Positions 1 to 3,833 of a stretch of DNA of 5,743 nucleotides are shown piece after piece. Below the pieces are notes generated by a model. It saw nothing but the letters and a program-made list of their open reading frames with translations. It was not told the DNA's origin and did no database searches. The translations under genes were made by a program, and so were the position numbers. Numbering within the stretch: the first letter of the stretch is position 1; every line of letters starts with the position of its first letter. This DNA comes from UMGS1002 sp050946195 (GTDB lineage Bacteria > Bacillota > Clostridia > Oscillospirales > CAG-272): positions 1 through 5,743 of the forward strand of contig JBMNUI010000070.1 in the NCBI GenBank assembly GCA_050946195.1, in the 5' to 3' direction.

Positions 1-92
1 CCGTCGCCCTCGCTGTTTTTGCTCAGCATCTGAATGCTGTTTGTCAAGGGCGGCGCATTTTTTTGCAAAATTTTTGTTTTTGGGCTTGACAT
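1..92 (-). CDS. Partial small phage ORF, unknown function (runs off left edge)
   Basis: An ATG at 90-92 on the minus strand opens a frame that stays open for 30 codons to the window edge and begins MSSPKTKILQKNAPPL. An AAGGAG ribosome binding site lies 12 bases upstream of the ATG, which is slightly long spacing. The start lies 24 bp beyond the stop of the holin-like gene, in the same direction, so it is probably the next gene of the same phage cluster. I do not recognise the protein. It is polar and lysine-rich with no membrane segment in the visible part. Too little is present to say whether the gene is intact. Confidence 0.5.
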   Translation of the reverse strand, partial: MSSPKTKILQKNAPPLTNSIQMLSKNSEGD

Positions 93-116
93 TTAATAGT
101 TAGTCTCCTTTTATTA

Positions 117-387
117 TCATTTATGCGCCTGTTTGTTTATATGTTCTTCTATTCTCTCAATGGCGTCAATCACAGGCCCGTCGCAGCCCTGTTCCTTGAG
201 GCCCTTGAGGCAGGCGAGGACACCCATGGTGAGTATAAGTTGTTCTTCCTTAAATCTCCTTGATGTCCTTATCCTGCTTTTCCTGCTTGAGATACCACCG
301 AAAGAGCGTAAAAACAGCACCGAAGATAACCACAAGCGAGGTTATTATCGATGCCGCGGTAATTATGGTTTCAGGCGTTACCGTCAT
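117..387 (-). pseudogene. Holin-like small phage membrane protein, broken by a +1 frameshift
   Basis: The ATG at 385-387 follows a good AAAGGAGG site at 9-base spacing. The first frame gives 45 residues starting MTVTPETII, with one hydrophobic segment at about residues 7-31 ending in FRWYLKQEK. It stops at 250-252 straight after DKDIKEI. The adjoining frame continues as KEEQLILTMGVLACLKGLKE and ends with HINKQAHK at 117. Removing one base from the A3 run at 252-254 (plus strand) joins both parts into a natural 89-residue protein: a membrane anchor, a charged linker and a short amphipathic tail. From memory, this layout matches small holin-like proteins encoded near the lysis end of Firmicutes prophages; the holin role is inference. 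The gene is either a pseudogene in a decaying prophage or carries a sequencing error. The alternative reading as two separate ORFs is unlikely, since the second half has no start with a ribosome binding site. Confidence 0.75.
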
Positions 388-568
388 TGGTGTCCGCCTC
401 CTTTTCAGTATTTTCCGGCTGCTTTTGAGGCATAAACCGCTTGAGCACTTCATCGAGATTTACTTCCGCAACCCGGCGCGTTGATAGGGTCCGGCCTGGA
501 CCTTCCACACAAATGCGCCTTTGATTTTTCGGAGGTAAGCGAGGATTTTTTCTGGTAGTAACTTTCAT
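371..568 (-). CDS. Small basic phage protein, unknown function
   Basis: This 65-residue frame begins MKVTTRKNPRLPPKNQRR and ends EKEADTNDGNA. The first half is strongly basic (TRKNPR, KNQRR, STRR) and the second half is acidic around VNLDEVLKRFMP, giving a two-sided small protein with no membrane segment. Its last 17 bases overlap the start of the holin-like gene, and that gene's ribosome binding site lies inside its final codons, a compact phage-like arrangement. The ATG at 566-568 overlaps the TGA of the upstream small ORF (ATGA). No good ribosome binding site is visible before it, so translation would rely on coupling. I do not recognise a family with certainty. The main doubt is a competing reading frame across 450-565, described under the next small ORF. 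Confidence 0.5.
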   Translation of the reverse strand: MKVTTRKNPRLPPKNQRRICVEGPGRTLSTRRVAEVNLDEVLKRFMPQKQPENTEKEADTNDGNA

Positions 569-681
569 GGGGAACGTATTTTTTTGCCCAATTTTCGCAT
601 TCCTCGCGCGTTTTTGAATTGATATTTTCGCATTAGTTCGATTTGAAGGTCAGAAAATCGCGGGTACTGTTCAAAATCCAT
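565..681 (-). pseudogene. Small phage ORF, probably frameshifted
   Basis: An ATG at 679-681 is preceded by a GAGGTGG site at 4-base spacing and encodes MDFEQYPRFSDLQIELMRKY, ending after 38 residues at 565. Past residue 23 the frame turns into a basic stretch with little protein character (GMRKLGKKIRSP). The neighbouring frame reads REECENWAKKYVPHESYYQK, which looks far more like real protein. Removing one base from the T5 run at 611-615 (plus strand) would join MDFEQYPRF...KYQFK to TREECENWAKKYVP and extend the product to about 76 residues, ending at 450. That product would overlap the basic small ORF by nearly 120 bases, so at most one of the two is likely correct over that stretch. Function unknown; phage origin is inferred from the neighbours. 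Confidence 0.5.
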
Positions 682-756
682 AAAACCACCTCTTTTGTTT
701 TATGCACAATCTCCAATTTTGTAACACCTAATTTTTCTTAGGTGTTACGCAAAAAA

Positions 757-777
757 GCTTTATACTATAAAGCGATT
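757..777. repeat. Palindromic element within repeat module 1
   Basis: GCTTTATA (757-764) and TATAAAGC (766-773) form a perfect 8-bp inverted repeat around one base, followed by GATTT. A diverged second copy lies at 914-935 with 5-bp arms (GCTTT at 914-918, AAAGC at 926-930) and the same GATTT tail. Conservation of this element between the two modules, apart from the flanking 11-mers, suggests a second protein-binding site. Confidence 0.6.
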
Positions 778-804
778 TTCGGATTTGTAACACGTAACAC
801 CTAA

Positions 805-889
805 TTTTATATACCATTATTATAGAAATATTTGTGCATTAATTCTTGCATTTGCTTTGCTATATAAGGTATATATAAATTATTGTGTA
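805..889. other. AT-rich spacer between the two repeat modules
   Basis: About 85 bp, composed very largely of A and T with runs such as TATATAAGGTATATATAAAT, separating two repeat modules. It contains no ORF. It would melt easily, which fits a DNA-unwinding element if the array is a replication origin. That role is inference; AT-rich promoter DNA would look similar. Confidence 0.4.
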
Positions 890-993
890 TTAGGTGTTAC
901 AAGTATTTAAAAAGCTTTATAATTCAAAGCGATTTGGCGTAACACCTGTGTAACACCTAAGTAACACCTAATTATTAGGTGTTACACTTTTTA

Positions 994-1086
994 TCAAAAT
1001 GGCGCATCCTGCAGCCAGTTATTTAATTCGGCTTGTGCGCTTTTCGTGTCGTTTGGCGACAGCATACTCAAGTCAATGGCCAACAT
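994..1086 (-). pseudogene. C-terminal fragment of an unidentified phage ORF
   Basis: The minus-strand frame ending at 994 closes with AIDLSMLSPNDTKSAQAELN followed by NWLQDAPF, a plausible amphipathic helical protein tail. Upstream of about 1090 the same frame runs antisense to the primase remnant and loses protein character, so only about 30 residues look genuine. The internal ATG at 1084-1086 has no convincing ribosome binding site. The likeliest reading is the 3' end of a longer phage gene cut off by a rearrangement next to the primase pieces. I do not recognise the family. The stop codon lies 9 bp from the repeat array. Confidence 0.35.
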
Positions 1087-1096
1087 CCTTTGAACC

Positions 1097-1391
1097 TGGT
1101 CTTGGAGTTGCCAGCAGTATGGGGTCAAGGACCCGTCGGATCTGTACATAACGCACGGGGACGCGGCAAAGGGCATGATTCAAGCTGCGCTGGACAAGGC
1201 CGAGAAAATCGACATATACTCCGAGTCCATCCCCGTAGCCATCCCCGACGCAGGGCGAGTCCGATACGCAGACGCTCTGGCACCTGGGCTTCCCTGCCCT
1301 GGGCGTGCCGGGCGCTAACACGTACCAGGCCATCTGGCCGACTTGGAGCAAATGTCCGAGGGTTCGGATAGCTGCCCATCTGGGCCACCAA
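1097..1391 (+). pseudogene. Rearranged remnant of a phage TOPRIM DNA primase
   Basis: The plus-strand frame from about 1097 reads SWSCQQYGVKDPSDLYI, then AALDKAEKIDIYSESIPVAI to about 1245. KDPSDLY followed by an alanine-rich helix is typical of the region after the TOPRIM fold in phage primases. The next frame from about 1254 reads GESDTQTLWHLGFPALGVPG and ANTYQAIWPTW. This is the TOPRIM catalytic-glutamate motif region, which in intact primases precedes the KDPSDLY part. The pieces are therefore in reversed order, in different frames and without the intervening core, so no functional primase can be made. The zinc-finger N-terminus and any helicase part are absent. No start codon or ribosome binding site was found. 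The strand is opposite to the other phage ORFs here. The family call rests on motif recognition, not a database search. Confidence 0.72.
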
Positions 1392-1430
1392 AAAAGGTAG
1401 CAGATTTTGATAGAAATCTGCTACCTTTTT
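1391..1430 (-). terminator. Rho-independent terminator after serA
   Basis: A perfect 17-bp inverted repeat (1391-1407 with 1414-1430) has core GGTAGCAGATTT, flanking A5/T5 tracts and a 6-base loop. Read on the minus strand it lies 38 bp past the serA stop and ends in a T5 run. Its symmetry means it could also stop transcription coming from the phage side. Confidence 0.9.
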
Positions 1431-1467
1431 CTATGCCGAAAAGCCTTGCAGCCATCTCTGCAATCAA

Positions 1468-2631
1468 TCAGTCAAAACGGGTGACGCGGATGACGCCATC
1501 CAGAGCGCGAAGTCCGCTGATCAACGGCTCTAAAGCGTCGGAGTCCAGATCAATCATCGTGTAGGCATATACCCCTTTAGAGCGGTTAACCAGGTTGGCA
1601 ATATTGATTTGCGCGTCGGAGATCAGATTGGTGATGGCGCCCAGCATACCGCGTTTGTTGTAGTGACAGATGGTGATACGGCACTCACCGGTCCGCGGCG
1701 ATGTGACATCCGGGTAGTTGACCGAGTTGGTGATATTGCCGTTTTCCAGAAAATCAATAAGCTGATTTGCAGCCATGACGGCGCAGTTTTCATCGGCTTC
1801 CGGGGTGCCGGCACCCAGGTGGGGAGTTGCCAGCACATTCTCAAGGGCAAGCTGTTCCTTGGTGGGGAAATCAGTCAGGTAATAACGAACCTTTCCGCTC
1901 TTCAGGCCTTCCACAATGGCTTCGTTGTTGACGACGGGGCCCCTCGCATAATTGATGATCGTGACGCCGGGTTTCATCATTTCGATGGCGGCTTTATCGA
2001 TATAGTCGTACGTGTCCTCTTTAAGCGGAACATGCATAGAGATATAATCGCAATTCCTGTAAATCTCAGTGGGGTCATTCACAAAGTTGACATAAGGCTT
2101 TACATTCTCAATGGCTTGCTTGGAGAGGAAAGGATCGTATCCGTAAACCTGCATTCCCAAATTGGTGCATGCCTTGGCCATCCGGGAACCAATTGCGCCC
2201 ACGCCGATGATGCCGATGGATTTGCCCATGATCTCGGGACCGCGGAATTTCACCTTGCCCTTCTCCACCGCCTTTCCGGGGTCCACCTCGGTACCGAGCG
2301 ATTTTACCCACTCGGAGGCCGCTACTACGTTTCGGGCCGCCATGATCATGACACCGAGAACAAGCTCTTTCACGGCATTCGCGTTTCCACCAGGCGTGTT
2401 GAAAACCACAATGCCAAGCTCGCTGCATTTATCCACCGGAATCGTATTTACCCCGGCGCCTACTCGCACGATGGCTTTCAGATTTTCGGGGATCTCAATA
2501 TCGTGCAGGGGATGAGAATGAACCATAATTGCGTCATAGGAGAGGGCAGAATCGCTGATCTCATAACGACTATTATCGAAGAGACCAAGGCCTATGGGCG
2601 AAATGTTGTCGTAAGTTCTAATTGTTTTCAT
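1468..2631 (-). CDS. serA: D-3-phosphoglycerate dehydrogenase with C-terminal ACT domain
   Basis: This 387-residue cytosolic enzyme oxidises 3-phosphoglycerate to 3-phosphohydroxypyruvate with NAD, the first step of the phosphorylated serine pathway. It belongs to the D-isomer-specific 2-hydroxyacid dehydrogenase family. The Rossmann motif GVGAIG spans residues 143-148, and D166 at the end of the following strand (YGYD) indicates NAD preference. The substrate/catalytic arginine is R230 (NYARGPVV), the acid-base histidine is H271 (TPHLGAGT), and the partner glutamate is probably E259 (alignment uncertain by one residue). Residues about 316-387, starting GECRITICHYNKRGMLGAI, form an ACT domain, the usual site of serine feedback. 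The protein is the short form without an intervening domain and is full length. AGGAGG lies 9 bases before the ATG. Expression is governed by the serine T-box upstream. serC and serB are not in the window. Confidence 0.97.
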   Translation of the reverse strand: MKTIRTYDNISPIGLGLFDNSRYEISDSALSYDAIMVHSHPLHDIEIPENLKAIVRVGAGVNTIPVDKCSELGIVVFNTPGGNANAVKELVLGVMIMAARNVVAASEWVKSLGTEVDPGKAVEKGKVKFRGPEIMGKSIGIIGVGAIGSRMAKACTNLGMQVYGYDPFLSKQAIENVKPYVNFVNDPTEIYRNCDYISMHVPLKEDTYDYIDKAAIEMMKPGVTIINYARGPVVNNEAIVEGLKSGKVRYYLTDFPTKEQLALENVLATPHLGAGTPEADENCAVMAANQLIDFLENGNITNSVNYPDVTSPRTGECRITICHYNKRGMLGAITNLISDAQINIANLVNRSKGVYAYTMIDLDSDALEPLISGLRALDGVIRVTRFD

Positions 2632-2662
2632 ACTGTGTTGCCTCCTGTAAATATATCAAACC

Positions 2663-2709
2663 AAAAAACGCTTTCCATCCCAATCACTATCACTGGGACG
2701 GAAAGCGTT
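2663..2709 (-). terminator. Leader terminator of the serA T-box
   Basis: On the minus strand, a stem is formed by 2694-2709 and 2667-2682 (AACGCTTTCC and TCCCA arms with one mismatch, 11-base loop) and is followed by T6 at 2663-2668. It lies between the T-box sequence and the serA ribosome binding site. This is the attenuator hairpin that should form when tRNA-Ser is charged. Confidence 0.92.
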
Positions 2710-2895
2710 GATTTCCGTGGTGCCACCCGGTTTGCCGAAGAGCAGACTTCGACCTCTCGAAGGCTGTAACGGTGCCACCGTCACCGCTCGTCGCGGGCCG
2801 CTCCGGGGCGGAAAGCTCCCACAGGTGCCGGCTCACACCAGCCGCCGGCTCTCTTGAACCTGTCCGAGAACATGTTCCCCTTCAATGCGTTTACA
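2663..2895 (-). promoter_or_regulatory. T-box riboswitch, serine specificity
   Basis: The 14-base core GGGTGGCACCACGG (2715-2728, minus strand) is the canonical T-box sequence. Its TGGC would pair with an NCCA end whose discriminator is G, as in bacterial tRNA-Ser. Stem I is recognisable at 2821-2863: ACAGGT/ACCTGT arms, the AGAGAG bulge at 2849-2854 and the GGCTGGTGTGAGCC apical part. The specifier codon is most likely AGC (2815-2817), placed just before the GGAGC segment, which gives serine and agrees with serA downstream. A 6-bp hairpin at 2747-2762 fits Stem III, and another at 2769-2781 lies in the Stem II region. Uncharged tRNA-Ser would stabilise the antiterminator and turn serA on. 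The 5' end is estimated from the promoter. The specifier was assigned by pattern rather than by computed folding. Confidence 0.93.
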
Positions 2896-2908
2896 AAAGT
2901 ATATAATA

Positions 2909-2937
2909 TATGTAACACACTTCAGAATAAAAAGCAA
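2909..2937 (-). promoter_or_regulatory. serA: Probable sigma-A promoter for the T-box/serA transcript
   Basis: On the minus strand, TTGCTT (2932-2937) and TACATA (2909-2914) are separated by 17 bp. The predicted start near 2902 places the T-box Stem I about 35-40 bases into the transcript. Both hexamers match the consensus only partly, and overlapping AT-rich sequence (TATTAT at 2903-2908) offers an alternative -10. Confidence 0.55.
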
Positions 2938-3048
2938 GTGTTAATTAAGATAATTCCAAATATTTATGTAGGATTACAATACGGGAACACCACTGGCGTC
3001 AGGTTTTTTATCATGATTGACAAAAAGCAACTCGTGGTTTATTATAAC

Positions 3049-3090
3049 CAGAAAGCAAAAGCAGGGTATGATACCCTGATTTGCTTTCTG
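3049..3090 (-). terminator. Long hairpin just after hsp20, probable terminator
   Basis: CAGAAAGCAAA (3049-3059) pairs with TTTGCTTTCTG (3080-3090), and CAGGGTAT (3062-3069) pairs with ATACCCTG (3071-3078) across a single base, with a small internal bulge. The hairpin starts 3 bp past the hsp20 stop codon. The downstream minus-strand sequence (GTTATAATAAACC) is AT-rich but has no real T-run, so a classical intrinsic terminator is not certain; the hairpin may mainly protect the 3' end of the mRNA. Confidence 0.6.
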
Positions 3091-3093
3091 TGT

Positions 3094-3537
3094 TTAGTCG
3101 ATGTCGATTTTTATTGATTTGTCGACGGTCTGTTTCTTCGCAACGGTTATCGTCAGCTCCCCGTTGTCGAGCTTTGCCTTGATTCCCTTGCCGTCGGCCT
3201 CCGCAAGGTAGATGCTGCGCTGCATTGAGCAGATGCGCCGCTCCCTGTGCAGATAGTTCTTCTTTTCTTTCTCGGTCTTTTCGTCCCTCGTGACGGCAAT
3301 GACCAGCCTGTTGTCGTCAAAGGACAGGCTGATTTCATTCTTTTTCACGCCGGGCAGTTCGGCCTCGATGACATAGCTGTCATCCTCCTCGCGCACGTCG
3401 ACCTTGAAGGTGTCGCAGTCGAAACGCCTTCTTATGGGCCAGTCCGAAAAGAAGTCGTCAATCATATTGTTGAAAAGCTCAAACTCCGGAAATCCCACGC
3501 TCTTATTCCATTTGTTGAAAGGTGCTAAAACTCCCAT
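3094..3537 (-). CDS. Small heat-shock protein, Hsp20/alpha-crystallin family
   Basis: This is a 147-residue ATP-independent cytosolic chaperone that holds unfolding proteins for refolding by DnaK or GroEL. The alpha-crystallin domain covers about residues 42-134. It contains AELPGV (59-64), the strand pair around NRLVIAVTR, the motif KLDNGELTITVAK (122-134), and a C-terminal I-K-I motif (142-144, SIKIDID) used for oligomer assembly. The N-terminal arm (PFNKWNKSVGFPEFELFNNM) is aromatic-rich as usual. I chose the ATG at 3535-3537 because AAAGGAG precedes it at 8-base spacing. The in-frame ATG at 3558 has no ribosome binding site and would place the true one inside the coding region. The gene stands alone between its own promoter with CIRCE and a hairpin. 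It is intact and of normal length for the bacterial Hsp18/Hsp20 class. Confidence 0.96.
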   Translation of the reverse strand: MGVLAPFNKWNKSVGFPEFELFNNMIDDFFSDWPIRRRFDCDTFKVDVREEDDSYVIEAELPGVKKNEISLSFDDNRLVIAVTRDEKTEKEKKNYLHRERRICSMQRSIYLAEADGKGIKAKLDNGELTITVAKKQTVDKSIKIDID

Positions 3538-3562
3538 AACAACATCTCCTTTACTCATTATT

Positions 3563-3589
3563 TTAGCACTCTCAATATTTTAGTGCTAA
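3563..3589. promoter_or_regulatory. CIRCE operator (HrcA binding site)
   Basis: The 9-9-9 inverted repeat matches the CIRCE consensus TTAGCACTC-N9-GAGTGCTAA with one changed base, since the distal arm reads TAGTGCTAA on the plus strand. It lies between the hsp20 start site and the gene, inside the untranslated leader, the usual place for HrcA to repress. It predicts heat induction of hsp20 by loss of HrcA binding. hrcA itself is not in the window. Confidence 0.93.
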
Positions 3590-3600
3590 CTTCTGCTATA

Positions 3601-3629
3601 AATATACTACATTAAAACAGTTTTGTCAA
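3601..3629 (-). promoter_or_regulatory. Sigma-A promoter of hsp20
   Basis: On the minus strand, TTGACA (3624-3629, perfect) and TATATT (3601-3606, 5/6) are separated by 17 bp. The predicted start near 3594 places CIRCE immediately downstream. This is a strong vegetative promoter under repressor control, as expected for an HrcA-regulated gene. Confidence 0.9.
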
Positions 3630-3830
3630 TACTATTTCAAAAATTTTTTAAAAAATTTATCAGACACCGGACAAGAGTGACAATTGCCCGGTATATTATT
3701 ACTAATATTTACCGTAGTTGTCGACACGCCAAAACAACCGGTGCCTTCTCTTTTAATTTTACATCTCTCGGAGGATTTTATCCACTGCCGCCGAATATAA
3801 ATTATATGAGAAAAACAAGGAGGCTCCGGC
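3630..3830. other. Divergent intergenic region between hsp20 and the cytochrome operon
   Basis: About 200 bp with no convincing gene. An imperfect hairpin lies at 3666-3692 (ACCGG-CAA with TTG-CCGGT, one mismatch) and an isolated ACCGGT palindrome near 3739. The cytochrome operon promoter must lie here. The only candidate I see, GTGACA (3677-3682) with TACTAA 17 bp downstream, is weak and I do not annotate it as a promoter. A GGAGG near 3770 has no start codon at useful spacing. Confidence 0.4.
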
Positions 3831-3833
3831 TTG
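3819..3833 (+). promoter_or_regulatory. Ribosome binding site that fixes a TTG start
   Basis: GGAGG at 3819-3823 lies 7 bases before TTG at 3831-3833. No ATG or GTG in the cytochrome frame has comparable support upstream of the membrane anchor, so this site decides the start. An out-of-frame ATG at 3806 is not used. Confidence 0.85.

Larger units (their letters stand above)
721..985. repeat. Iteron-like array of GTAACACCTAA, direct and inverted copies
   Basis: This gene-free stretch (682-993) holds seven perfect copies of GTAACACCTAA or its complement: plus-sense at 721-731, 794-804, 950-960 and 961-971, and minus-sense at 738-748, 890-900 and 975-985. There is also a 9/11 copy at 939-949 and a 7-base partial at 787-793. 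Copies at 939, 950 and 961 abut at exactly 11 bp, so they would lie on nearly the same helix face. Copies 721/738 and 961/975 form perfect hairpins with short loops. The positions suggest a duplicated module (738-804 and 890-960): minus-sense copy, GCTTT...AAAGC GATTT element, plus-sense copy. Between the modules lies very AT-rich DNA (805-889). The layout is typical of initiator-binding iterons plus an unwinding region in a phage or plasmid origin. An operator cluster is the main alternative. Confidence 0.85.

Noticed and set aside
721..985. CRISPR array
   Set aside because: The repeats are only 11 bp, occur in both orientations and have spacers from 0 to about 85 bp. This is not CRISPR architecture.
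1073..1391. Minus-strand frames of 88-92 codons opposite the primase remnant
   Set aside because: They are antisense to recognisable primase motifs and have no motifs or ribosome binding sites of their own.
1609..2769. A 386-codon open frame on the plus strand opposite serA
   Set aside because: It mirrors serA almost exactly, has no ribosome binding site or recognisable motif and runs through the T-box. serA has every catalytic motif, so this is an antisense shadow.
2854..3117. An 87-codon plus-strand frame in the serA-hsp20 intergenic region
   Set aside because: It covers the T-box Stem I, the serA promoter and the hsp20 hairpin. Its composition follows the AT-rich DNA and no ribosome binding site precedes it.
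3538..3558. Upstream ATG extending Hsp20 by seven residues
   Set aside because: No ribosome binding site precedes it, and the extension contains the AAAGGAG that serves the ATG at 3535-3537.
3666..3692. Imperfect hairpin considered as a terminator or operator upstream of the cytochrome
   Set aside because: It has only 5+3 bp around a mismatch and no T-run, so it is too weak to annotate as a functional site.
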